A DNA stretch of 64,000 nt from Nonomuraea dietziae (lineage in GTDB: Bacteria; Actinomycetota; Actinomycetes; Streptosporangiales; Streptosporangiaceae), in NCBI RefSeq assembly GCF_014195505.1, contig NZ_JACIBV010000001.1, positions 6,572,001 to 6,636,000 of the forward strand. The letters are read 5' to 3'. Positions 25,289-35,085 of the stretch are shown in pieces (the first letter of the stretch is position 1; every line of letters starts with the position of its first letter). The position numbers were made by a program, and so were the translations under genes. The notes below the pieces were generated by a model. That model did no database searches and had not been told where the DNA came from. It was given only the letters and a program-made list of their open reading frames with translations.

Positions 25289-25329
25289 CACTTTTTCGAT
25301 GGCCGCATGTGATTCCTGTCACCCCACTG

Positions 25330-25779
25330 TCAGAAGCGCTGCCCCAAGGACGGGAGCTTAACCACGCCGACAAAGAAATCATCGATTTGGCGGACAACTC
25401 GGATGAACTGATGAAAATCCACCGGTTTCGCCACATATGCATTGGCGTGCAGGCTGTAGCTGCGGACGATGTCCTCCTCGGCCTCCGAGGTGGTCAGCAC
25501 CACGATCGGGATGCTGCGCAGATCGGGGTCACCCTTGACATCGGCCAGCACCTCCCTGCCGTCCTTGCGCGGCAGGTTGAGATCGAGCAGCATCATGTCC
25601 GGCCTGGGAGCCGAGGCGTAGCCGCCCTGCCTGCGCAGGAAGGCCATGGCCTCCTCGCCGTCGTTGACCACGTGCAGGCGGGTGCGGACGTGGTTGAGCT
25701 CGAAGGCCTCTCGGGTCAGGAGCACGTCGCCCGGGTCGTCCTCCACGAGCAGCACGTCGAGGGGGCTCGCGTGGTTCAT
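25330..25779 (-). CDS. Single-domain response regulator (Rcp1-like receiver)
   Basis: 149 residues, essentially one receiver domain with no output. The acidic pocket VEDDPGD is near residues 11-17, the phospho-acceptor is Asp66 in MMLLDLNLP, the conserved Thr/Ser is in VVLTTSEAEED, and Lys is in YVAKPVD. The insertion-rich loops (FLRRQGG, RPDMML) are those of the Rcp1 subfamily that partners phytochrome-like and CHASE3 kinases. ATG 25779 overlaps the kinase stop by 4 bp, so kinase and receiver are made together. It probably shuttles phosphate to another partner rather than binding DNA. Confidence 0.9.
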   Translation of the reverse strand: MNHASPLDVLLVEDDPGDVLLTREAFELNHVRTRLHVVNDGEEAMAFLRRQGGYASAPRPDMMLLDLNLPRKDGREVLADVKGDPDLRSIPIVVLTTSEAEEDIVRSYSLHANAYVAKPVDFHQFIRVVRQIDDFFVGVVKLPSLGQRF

Positions 25780-27290
25780 CCATGGCTCCTGCCTGGCAGA
25801 GTCCACCGCACGGTGGTGCCGTGGCCCTCCCGCTCCTGACTGTCCAACCAGATCCTGCCCCCGTGATACTCCACGATCTTCCTGCACAGGGCCAACCCGA
25901 TGCCCGTGCCGGGATAGCGGTCGCGGGTGTGCAGCCGCTGGAAGATGAGGAAGACCTTGTCAGCGTACTTCTCCTCGATGCCGATGCCGTTGTCCAGGCA
26001 GGAGAACTCCCACATGTCGTCCCCCGTCTCGCGCGCCTCGATGCGGACGGTCGGCGGCTCGTCGGCCCTGAACTTGATCGCGTTGCTGATGAGGTTCTGG
26101 AAGAGCTGGGTGAGCTGGGTCCTGTTGCCGACGACCTCGGGCAGCGGGCCGTGGGAGACGTCCGCGCCCGACTCCTCCACCCGCACGGCGAGGTTGTGCA
26201 GCGCGTCGGCCAGCGGGAGCGCGCTGTCGAGCGGCACCTTCTCCGCGCCGACCCTGCCGACCCTGGAGAAGTCGAGCAGGTCGTTGATGAGCAGCTGCAT
26301 CCGCTTGGCGCCGTCGACCGCGAAGGTGATGTACTGCTTGGCCTTGTCGTCGAGCTGGTCGCCGTAGCGCTGCTCCAGCATCTGGGTGAAGCTGGCGACC
26401 TTGCGCAGCGGCTCCTGCAGGTCGTGGCTGGCCACGTAGGCGAACTGCTCCAGCTCGCCGTTCGAGCGCCGGAGCTCCTGCGCCTGCTCTTCCGAGGCGC
26501 GCCACTGGGCCAGGATCCTGCGGCGCATCGCGTCGATGTGGCCCGACAGCTCCGACAGCTCAGCGGGACGGTCGACCTTGAGCGAGCGGTCGAAGTCGCC
26601 CTGGGCGACCGCGCGGACCTGCGAGGTCAGCTCGGCCACGGGGCGCAGCACCACGTGCCTGACGATCACGCCGAGCAGGATGAGCACCCCCACCAGGACG
26701 GCCGCCAGCAGGCCGAGCGCGAAGGTGAAGCTGCCGGCCCGCTGCTCCAGCTGCTGGGATCTGGAGGCGTGCAGCGACTCGAGATGGGTGCGCTGGATGT
26801 TGAGCGCCGCCCTGACCTCGCCGAACCTGACGCTGTTGACCTTCGCGTTCTCCCTCGTCAGGGCCGCGCCCTCGAGGACGGGCTCGGCGTACTGCGCGCG
26901 CCACGCGGCGCTCGCCCGCCTGATGGCCTCGAGCCTGTGGCCGGGCACGAGCCCGGCGACGCGGTCGACGGCGCGGTCCTCGTCGGCCCGCGCCTGCCGG
27001 TAGGCGGAGAGGTACTGGCGGTCCGAGGTCAGGCCGAAACTCCTGACCGCGCCCTCCTGCGCCGCCAGGGCCACCGACAGGTCGAGCGTGGCCAGCGCGG
27101 CGGGGTCCACGACGTCGATCACCTCGTGCCGCGCCTCGGAGAGTCGCGCGAGCGTGCCGGTGGTGAGCGTCGCCCCCGCCACCAGGACGAGCAGGCCGAC
27201 GATCCCGGCGAACATGAACCAGCGGCCGATGGGCAGCCTGCCGTACCCGGTGGGCGGGTTGGGCGGAGGCAGCGGTCGAGGGCGGGCCAT
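25776..27290 (-). CDS. Membrane histidine kinase with CHASE3-like sensor and HAMP
   Basis: 504 residues. Transmembrane helix 1 is at about 27-49 and helix 2 at about 190-215. Between them lies a helical CHASE3-like extracytoplasmic domain (ARLSEARHEVIDVVDPAALATLD... QEGAVRSFGLTSDRQYL). HAMP follows to about 265. The HisKA domain carries His289 in YVASHDLQEPLRKV, and the HATPase has the N box (NLISNAIKF), G1 (DNGIGI) and G2 (GTGIGLALCRKIV). This is the bacteriophytochrome-like kinase family that usually works with Rcp1-type receivers. It is 3 bp downstream of the receiver-phosphatase gene and overlaps the receiver gene, forming a three-gene cassette. Confidence 0.92.
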   Translation of the reverse strand: MARPRPLPPPNPPTGYGRLPIGRWFMFAGIVGLLVLVAGATLTTGTLARLSEARHEVIDVVDPAALATLDLSVALAAQEGAVRSFGLTSDRQYLSAYRQARADEDRAVDRVAGLVPGHRLEAIRRASAAWRAQYAEPVLEGAALTRENAKVNSVRFGEVRAALNIQRTHLESLHASRSQQLEQRAGSFTFALGLLAAVLVGVLILLGVIVRHVVLRPVAELTSQVRAVAQGDFDRSLKVDRPAELSELSGHIDAMRRRILAQWRASEEQAQELRRSNGELEQFAYVASHDLQEPLRKVASFTQMLEQRYGDQLDDKAKQYITFAVDGAKRMQLLINDLLDFSRVGRVGAEKVPLDSALPLADALHNLAVRVEESGADVSHGPLPEVVGNRTQLTQLFQNLISNAIKFRADEPPTVRIEARETGDDMWEFSCLDNGIGIEEKYADKVFLIFQRLHTRDRYPGTGIGLALCRKIVEYHGGRIWLDSQEREGHGTTVRWTLPGRSHG

Positions 27291-27293
27291 CGC

Positions 27294-28445
27294 TCACCCC
27301 TTCCTGGAGATCAGCACGGCGGCGAGGTCGTCGGAGAGGGCCTCCCTGTTGATCTCGGTCACCCTGTCGATGATCCGGTCGAGGTCGATGCCGCCGTGTT
27401 CGTCGATGATCCGCAGCAGCCCGTCGGTGCCCAGGAGGTCGGGCCCGCCGCCGACGGTCGCCTCGGTCAGCCCGTCGGTGTAGAGGAGCATCGACCACTC
27501 CTCGCCGAGCGGCACGTCGATGGCGCGCCAGGCGACGTCGGGGAAGATGCCGAGAGGCGGACCCGAAGGCCCGCCTCGCACCACGTCGAGCCGGCCCTCT
27601 CTGATCAGGACGGGTGGCGGGTGGCCGACCAGGTGCATGGTCGCGTGCCGCAGCGAGGGGTCGATGGTGGCGGTGCAGAGCGTGGTGAAGATCTCCGGTG
27701 ACCTGCGCTCGTGCTTGAGCACAGTGTCGAGCGTCTGGAGCGCCTCGTCGCCGTGGATGCCCGCCAGCGTCAGCGTCCGCCAGGCGATGCGCAGCGCCAC
27801 GCCGAGTGCCGCCTCGTCGGGGCCGTGCCCGCACACGTCGCCGATGACGGTGTGGATCGCGCCGTCGGAGCCCTGCACGGTGTCGTAGAAGTCGCCTGCC
27901 AGCAGGGAGCGCTGCCGTCCTGGGAGGTAGCGGCACTGATGGGCGACGGGGCCCTGCGGCAGCAGCGGCACGGGCAGCAGGCCGTACTCCAGGCGGGTGT
28001 TCTCCCTGCTGGTCAGCTCCGACTGGATGAGCCGCTGGTGGGCGAGGTCGGCGCGCTTGCGCTCGATGGCGTAGCGGATGGCCCTGGCCAGCAGGCGGGC
28101 GTCGACGTCCTGCTTGACGAGGAAGTCCTCGGCGCCCTCGGCCACCGCCGCGATGCCCACGTGCGCGTCGTTGAGCCCGGTCAGCACGAGCACGGCGACG
28201 TCGGGCGCCATGGCCAGTACCTCGCGCAGCGCCTCCATGCCGTCGGCGTCGGGCAGCGACAGGTCGACGAGCACGCACTGGATGTCGCGGTTGAAGCGCT
28301 GTCTGGCCTCGGCGATGCTGCGCGCCCAGGTGATCGTGGGTGGCTTCTCCACCTCCTGGAGCAGCTCCTCGACCAGGAAGGCGTCGCCCGCGTCATCCTC
28401 GATCAGCAGCAGGGGCGGCATCTCTGGCAGGCCGTGTGCTGTCAC
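27294..28445 (-). CDS. Response regulator with PP2C-type (SpoIIE/RsbU) phosphatase output
   Basis: 383 residues from GTG 28445, which has AGAGG 5 nt upstream; a later ATG at 28421 and an earlier ATG at 28490 are in frame. Residues about 10-130 are a receiver (LLIEDDAGDAFLVEELL, Asp61 in CVLVDLSLPDADG, Lys in FLVKQDVD). After a linker helix, residues about 160-380 form a PP2C/SpoIIE phosphatase: GDFYD, VIGDVCGHGPDEA, LYTDGLTEA and SDDLAAVLI provide the metal-binding Asp residues. Such proteins usually dephosphorylate anti-anti-sigma factors to switch on stress sigma factors. No such partner is in the window. Confidence 0.9.
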   Translation of the reverse strand: MTAHGLPEMPPLLLIEDDAGDAFLVEELLQEVEKPPTITWARSIAEARQRFNRDIQCVLVDLSLPDADGMEALREVLAMAPDVAVLVLTGLNDAHVGIAAVAEGAEDFLVKQDVDARLLARAIRYAIERKRADLAHQRLIQSELTSRENTRLEYGLLPVPLLPQGPVAHQCRYLPGRQRSLLAGDFYDTVQGSDGAIHTVIGDVCGHGPDEAALGVALRIAWRTLTLAGIHGDEALQTLDTVLKHERRSPEIFTTLCTATIDPSLRHATMHLVGHPPPVLIREGRLDVVRGGPSGPPLGIFPDVAWRAIDVPLGEEWSMLLYTDGLTEATVGGGPDLLGTDGLLRIIDEHGGIDLDRIIDRVTEINREALSDDLAAVLISRKG

Positions 28446-29376
28446 GTACACCTCTGATGAGCTCGACACCTTGGGGTAGTTCGCCCCCATGTTCCGCTTC
28501 CGCGAGGAAGAAGAGCAAGGTAGCGCGAAAGGCCTGCGCGGCCCTGGTCGGTTCGACGTCCTTCCTGTGGGCGAGGGCGATCGTCCGGCGCAGCCCGGGC
28601 GGCGCCAGCGGGATGCCGGTCAGCCCTGGACGCCCGTCCAGCACCATCGAGGGCACCACCGCCACGCCGAGGCCGGCCTCGACGAAGCGAAGCACGGCGT
28701 CCATCTCGCCGCCCTCGACCGCGAACCTGGGCTCGAACCCCGCCTGCCTGCAGGCGGCCAGCGTGGCCTCCCGCAGGTCGTAGCCCCGCCTGAACATCAC
28801 CATCGGCCGCCCGCGCAGGTCTTCGATCCGAAGGTACTGCCTGCGGACCCGCGCGTGCGAAGGCGAGGCGACCACGAGGTTCTCCCGCAGGATCTCCTCG
28901 GTCACAAGCGCGGGGTCGTCGCTCTGCAGCGGCATGATGATGACCGAGAGGTCGAGCTGCCCCCTGGCGAGCGCCCTGACCAGATCACGGGAGCCGCCCT
29001 CCTCGACGAGCAGCTCGATACCGGGGTACTCACGATGAAAGCGGGCCAGCGCGTCGGCCAGCAGGCCCGCGCAGAGCGAGGGGGTGGCGCCGAGCCGTAC
29101 CCTGCCTCTCCGGAGCCCCGCCAGCTCGGCGACCTCCTGGCGGGCGGTGTCGGCGTCGGCCAGCATCCTGCGCGCCAGCGGCAGCAGGGACTCGCCGGCG
29201 GGCGTCAGCGTGACGTTCCCCCTCGCGCGGGAGAACAGCGGCGCGCCCAGCTCCGTCTCCAGCGCCTTGATCTGCTTGCTCAGCGACGGCTGCGCGACAC
29301 GCATCCGCTCGGCGGCCTGGGTGAAGTGCCTCGTCTCCGCCACCGCGACGAAGTAGGCGAGCTGCTGGAGCTGCAC
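28393..29376 (-). CDS. LysR-type transcriptional regulator divergent from the second sdh operon
   Basis: 327 residues from GTG 29376 (QLQQLAYFVAVAETRHFT). The winged HTH is at residues about 4-62 (FTQAAERMRVAQPSLSKQIKALE), followed by the linker helix and a type 2 periplasmic-binding effector domain (GRVRLGATPSLCAGLLADAL, VEAGLGVAVVPSMVL). It is transcribed away from sdhC (29519), and the gap holds a perfect T-N11-A palindrome, the arrangement of LysR regulators that control the adjacent divergent operon. The C-terminal 20 residues overlap the start of the receiver-phosphatase gene and are probably non-conserved read-through. Confidence 0.88.
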   Translation of the reverse strand: MQLQQLAYFVAVAETRHFTQAAERMRVAQPSLSKQIKALETELGAPLFSRARGNVTLTPAGESLLPLARRMLADADTARQEVAELAGLRRGRVRLGATPSLCAGLLADALARFHREYPGIELLVEEGGSRDLVRALARGQLDLSVIIMPLQSDDPALVTEEILRENLVVASPSHARVRRQYLRIEDLRGRPMVMFRRGYDLREATLAACRQAGFEPRFAVEGGEMDAVLRFVEAGLGVAVVPSMVLDGRPGLTGIPLAPPGLRRTIALAHRKDVEPTRAAQAFRATLLFFLAEAEHGGELPQGVELIRGVRDSTRPARDAAPAADRG

Positions 29377-29444
29377 TTTCCACAGCGTACGGGGTGTGAG
29401 ATTGATCGCACCGACGCGGGGCCAGGCCGTGTCCTGCCGGACAA

Positions 29445-29459
29445 ATAGCCGTTGGCTAT
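29445..29459. promoter_or_regulatory. LysR-box palindrome between lysR and sdhCAB
   Basis: ATAGCC-GTT-GGCTAT is a perfect 15-bp dyad containing TAGCC-N3-GGCTA, that is, T-N11-A, the canonical LysR-type recognition pattern. It is 68 bp from the regulator start and 59 bp from the sdhC start. Confidence 0.7.
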
Positions 29460-29518
29460 CGAAACCAGAACCATGATGACTTGGACGGATAACTGCAGCG
29501 TAATTAGCGTCGGAAGAC

Positions 29519-30270
29519 GTGACAGCCACGATTGAGCGCGGGTCCGCCACCGCGCCGGTTACCTCTCCCGCGAAGGCTTCCCCGCCTTCAACGCCCAAGA
29601 AGACCGGCGGGTTCCTGGGCTCCTCCAACGGCAAGAAGGTCGTGATGGCCGTCACGGGCGCCATCATGGTCGGCTTCCTCGCGTTGCACATGCTGGGCAA
29701 CCTCAAGATCTTCCTCGGCAACGACTCCTTCAACGAGTACGCGCACGCGCTCCGCACGCTGGGCGAGCCGCTGGTGCCGTACCGGACGGTGCTGACCGTC
29801 CTTGAGGCGATCCTGCTGATCAGCGTCGTGCTGCACATGTGGGCCGCGATCTCCCTGGCCCGTCGCGCGGGCAGGGCGCGGCCGGTGAAGTACGTCGCCA
29901 AGAAGTCGCAGGCGCAGGGCTACACCACGCACATCATGCGCTGGGGCGGCGTGACGATCGCGCTCTACCTCGTCTGGCACCTGCTCGACCTGACCTTCGG
30001 TGTGGTCAACCCCAAGGGCTTCGACTCCTCGCCGGCCGACCGGATGATCGCCGGGTTCCAGCCTGAGCGCTGGTGGGTCACCCTCATCTACGTCATCGCG
30101 CTGGTCATGGTCGGCCTGCACCTGCGTCACGGTCTGTGGAGCGGCTTCCAGACCCTCGGCTGGGCCAAGGACCGCCGGCGCACGCTCAAGCTCGCCGCCG
30201 GCGCCGTCTCCGCCGTGATCGTCCTGGGCTTCCTGGCCCCGCCCATCGCCATCATGATCGGATTCGGCAA

Positions 30271-30274
<4 letters not shown>
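29519..30274 (+). CDS. sdhC: Succinate dehydrogenase cytochrome b subunit (second complex, b558 family)
   Basis: 251 residues from GTG 29519 (GGAAG upstream). After a 35-residue polar start come five membrane helices: about 40-60 (VVMAVTGAIMVGFLALHMLGN), 95-115, 140-160, 185-205 and 225-247. Conserved His residues in ALHMLGN, VVLHMWA, YLVWHLLD and GLHLRHGLW are the expected ligands of two b haems, as in the Wolinella/Bacillus type B enzymes that react with menaquinone. The stop overlaps the sdhA GTG by 4 bp. Confidence 0.93.
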
Positions 30275-32189
<1,915 letters not shown>

Positions 32190-32193
<4 letters not shown>

Positions 32194-32930
32194 ACCTCAC
32201 CCTTAAGGCCTGGCGTCAGAGCGGTCCCAAGGACTCCGGCAGGATGGTGACCTACCAGGCCAAGGACGTCTCGCCCGACATGTCCTTCCTGGAGATGCTC
32301 GACGTCGTCAACGAGCAGCTGATCCTGGCGGGCGACGACCCGATCGCCTTCGACCACGACTGCCGCGAGGGCATCTGCGGCATGTGCGGCATGGTCATCA
32401 ACGGTGTCGCGCACGGCGAGCAGCGCGCCACCACGACGTGCCAGCTGCACATGCGTCACTTCGAGGACGGCGCCACCGTCACCATCGAGCCGTGGAGGGC
32501 CGCGCCCTTCCCGGTGGTGAAGGACCTGGTCGTGGACAGGTCGGCCTTCGACCGCATCATCCAGGCGGGCGGGTTCGTCTCTGTCCCCGCCGGTTCGGCG
32601 CCCGACGCCCACAGCCTGCCCGTGCGCAAGGAGGACGCCGACGACGCCTTTGACGCGGCCACCTGCATCGGCTGCGGCGCCTGCGTCGCGGCCTGCCCGA
32701 ACGGCTCGGCCTCGCTGTTCACCGCGGCGAAGATCACCCACCTCTCCCTGCTGCCGCAGGGCCAGCCCGAGCGGATCGCCAGGGCCAAGTCGATGGTGGA
32801 CCAGATGGACGCCGAGGGCTTCGGCGGATGCACCAACACCGGCGAGTGCACGGCCGTCTGCCCGAAGGGCATCCCGCTGGACACGATCGCCAGGATGAAC
32901 AGCGACTACCTCAAGGCCAACGCCAAGTAG
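32190..32930 (+). CDS. sdhB: Succinate dehydrogenase iron-sulfur subunit (second complex)
   Basis: 246 residues from GTG 32190. The [2Fe-2S] ligands are in CREGICGMCGM with a late Cys in TTTCQLH. The second cluster is CIGCGACVAACPNGSA and the third is CTNTGECTAVCPKGIPL. Spacing matches type B (fumarate-reductase-like) SdhB. Last gene of the sdhCAB operon, followed by a strong terminator hairpin. Confidence 0.95.
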
Positions 32931-32944
32931 GTCCTCGCGCGACT

Positions 32945-32979
32945 GCGGGCCGTACCTCCCTTCCGGAGGCACGGCCCGC
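32945..32979 (+). terminator. Terminator after the second sdh operon
   Basis: GCGGGCCGT-a-CCTCC (32945-32959) pairs with GGAGG-c-ACGGCCCGC (32965-32979) around a 5-nt loop, with a single internal mismatch. It sits between convergent sdhB and the MFS gene and may serve both. Confidence 0.85.
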
Positions 32980-32989
32980 TTCGCTGTCG

Positions 32990-34399
32990 TCACCTGCGCT
33001 TCAGGAAGGCGGCGGCCAGGACGGCGCCCACCAGCACGAGGGCGGAGTTGACGAGGATCGCGACCGAGACCCCCGAGAGCACTCCCTCGGCGCCGGTGTC
33101 GCCGAGCGCGGTCATCCTGGCGGTGGCGACGGCGCTCATGATCGGGATGCCCATCGTGATGCCGACCTGCTGGGTCATGGTCGCCAGGCCGGTGGCCAGG
33201 CCCTGCTCCTCGTCGGGCAGCCCCGAGGTGGCGGTGACCATGAAGCCGACGATCACCAGCATGTTGCCGACGCCGCCGACGAAGGTCGCGGCCAGCAGCA
33301 GCCAGATCGAGGAGCCCGAGGTCCCGAGGCCGATCAGGGCGAGGGTGGCGACCGCCTGGACGAGGCCGCCGGCGATGATGGTGGCCCTGGTGCCGAGGCG
33401 GCCGACCGCGCGTCCGCCGAGGGTGCCGCCGAGGACGGTGCCGAGGCCCAGGACCCCGAAGGCGAGCCCGGTGGCCAGCGGCGAGTAGCCGAGGACCTCC
33501 TGCAGGTAGAGGGTGAGCAGGAAGACCAGCGAGGTCTCGGTCACGAAGGCGATGAGCCCTGCCGTGTTGCCCCAGATGACGCTGCGCCGCTTCATGATGC
33601 GCACAGGGACGAGGGGAGCGTCGGCCCGCTGCTCGACGAACCAGAAGCCGACGAGGAGCACCAGGCCGGCGATGAGGGCCGCGAGCGTGGTGGGCGTGGT
33701 CCAGCCCGTCTCGCCGGCCTGGGTGAGGCCGTAGACGAGCGCGAGGAGCCCGCCGGTGACGGTGATCGCGCCGGGGACGTCCAGCTTCGGCCGTACGGCA
33801 GGCCGCGAGTCGGTGATCGCCGAGGGGGCCAGCGCCAGGACGAGCGCGGCGACGGGCACGTTGACGAAGAAGGCCCAGCGCCAGGAGAGCAGGTCGGTGA
33901 GCAGCCCGCCGAGGATGGCGCCCGCGGTGAATCCGGCCGACATCAGCGCGCCGTTGAGGCCGAGCGCCCGCTCCCTGAGCGGCCCCTCCTTGAAGGCGGT
34001 GGTGAGCAACGCCAGGCCCGCAGGGGTGACGGCGGCGGTCGCCAGCCCCTGCAGCACCCTGGCGATCAGCAGGATCTCGGGCGAGGTGGCGAGGCCGCCC
34101 ATGAGGGAGGAGAGTCCGAGTACGGCCATGCCGCCGAGGAAGAGCCGCTTGCGTCCGACCAGGTCGGCGACGCGGCCGAACAGCAGGGTGAACCCGGCGG
34201 CCGCCAGCGCGAAGGAGGTGGCGATCCACTGCAGGTGCGTGAGGGAGAAACCGAGCCCCTCCCCGACGACGGGCAGCGCGACGTTCAGGATCGAGAAGTC
34301 AACGGCGATCATGAACTGGGCGCCGAGGAGGAGGGTGAGCACGAGCTTCTGCCGCCCGGTCATGGCGATCTGCGGCTCGGCGTGGGTGAGCGTGGACAT
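32990..34399 (-). CDS. MFS drug efflux transporter, DHA2 (EmrB/QacA) family
   Basis: 469 residues from ATG 34399 (AAGGGCTCC upstream). About 14 hydrophobic segments can be counted, with DHA2 landmarks: LGAQFMIAVDFSILNVALPVV in helix 1 (motif D1-like), GRVADLVGRKRLFLGG (motif A loop 2-3) and the SALMSAGFTAGAILGG-type motif C near helix 5. It exports a hydrophobic toxic compound by proton antiport; the substrate is not predictable. The divergent TetR gene and the palindrome between them indicate substrate-inducible repression. Confidence 0.9.
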   Translation of the reverse strand: MSTLTHAEPQIAMTGRQKLVLTLLLGAQFMIAVDFSILNVALPVVGEGLGFSLTHLQWIATSFALAAAGFTLLFGRVADLVGRKRLFLGGMAVLGLSSLMGGLATSPEILLIARVLQGLATAAVTPAGLALLTTAFKEGPLRERALGLNGALMSAGFTAGAILGGLLTDLLSWRWAFFVNVPVAALVLALAPSAITDSRPAVRPKLDVPGAITVTGGLLALVYGLTQAGETGWTTPTTLAALIAGLVLLVGFWFVEQRADAPLVPVRIMKRRSVIWGNTAGLIAFVTETSLVFLLTLYLQEVLGYSPLATGLAFGVLGLGTVLGGTLGGRAVGRLGTRATIIAGGLVQAVATLALIGLGTSGSSIWLLLAATFVGGVGNMLVIVGFMVTATSGLPDEEQGLATGLATMTQQVGITMGIPIMSAVATARMTALGDTGAEGVLSGVSVAILVNSALVLVGAVLAAAFLKRR

Positions 34400-34414
34400 G
34401 GGGAGCCCTTCTTC

Positions 34415-34436
34415 TAACGGGTCTCTAGTACCGTTA
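34415..34436. promoter_or_regulatory. TetR-type operator between the MFS and tetR genes
   Basis: TAACGG (34415-34420) and CCGTTA (34431-34436) are perfect inverted arms around 10 bp that include the symmetric CT..AG core, 34 bp from tetR and 16 bp from the MFS start. A second weaker dyad, GCTGAG...CTTAGC, overlaps 34438-34454. Confidence 0.65.
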
Positions 34437-34469
34437 AGCTGAGAGCAACTTAGCACGAGAGGATCGGTA

Positions 34470-35078
34470 ATGGAACTGGAGTCCCGTTATGGCACTGTCA
34501 GGCCGGGTGGACGCACCGCCCGCGTGCGCGCCGCCGTCCTCCAGGCGGCCGGCGACGCGCTGGTCGAGCACGGCCTCGACGGCCTCGACCTCGCCGACGT
34601 CGCCCGCAGGGCGGAGGTCGGCAAGACGACCGTCTACCGGCGCTGGTCCACGACCACAGGATTGATCGCCGACCTCCTCGTCGACATGGCCGAGCAGTCC
34701 ACGCCCCGCACGGACTCGGGCTCCCTGGACGAGGACCTCAGGGCGAACGCCAGGCTCGTGGTCAAGACCCTGACCGATCCCCGGCAGGGCGCGCTGTTCA
34801 AGGCGATGATCGCCGCCGCGACCTGTGACGAGCGCACCGCCGCCGCCCTGCACCGCTTCTACGCGACCAGGATCGAGGAGTGGGCTGGATGCGTGGAGGC
34901 CGCCGTGGAGCGGGGTGAGGTGCCTGAGGGCACCGACCCTCATGAGGTCATCCGCGCGGTCTCGGCCCCGCTGTACTACCGCCTGCTGGCCAGCGGCGAC
35001 CCTCTCGACGAGAGCGTGGCCGACCTCGCCGCCACGGCCGCCGCGACGGCGGCCAGAGCCGGGGTCTACAGGATCTGA
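34470..35078 (+). CDS. TetR family transcriptional repressor
   Basis: 202 residues from ATG 34470. The N-terminal TetR_N HTH is at about residues 20-62 (RVRAAVLQAAGDALVEHG then LADVARRAEVGKTTVYRRWST). The rest is the helical ligand-binding domain of the TetR_C_16-like type. Divergent to the MFS pump across a 70-bp gap with a dyad, so it most likely represses both itself and the pump. It converges, 7 bp apart, with the NTPase gene ending at 35086. Confidence 0.9.
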   Translation: MELESRYGTVRPGGRTARVRAAVLQAAGDALVEHGLDGLDLADVARRAEVGKTTVYRRWSTTTGLIADLLVDMAEQSTPRTDSGSLDEDLRANARLVVKTLTDPRQGALFKAMIAAATCDERTAAALHRFYATRIEEWAGCVEAAVERGEVPEGTDPHEVIRAVSAPLYYRLLASGDPLDESVADLAATAAATAARAGVYRI

Positions 35079-35085
35079 TCGGCCT

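Noticed and set aside
22685..25312. 875-codon open frame antisense to the first sdh operon
   Set aside because: The minus strand encodes unmistakable SdhA and the anchor; the antisense reading is Gly/Ala/Arg/Val shadow sequence without domains.
32828..34417. 529-codon plus-strand frame across the sdhB end and the MFS gene
   Set aside because: It is antisense to a clear 14-helix transporter and starts inside sdhB; composition is Gly/Glu/Arg shadow.
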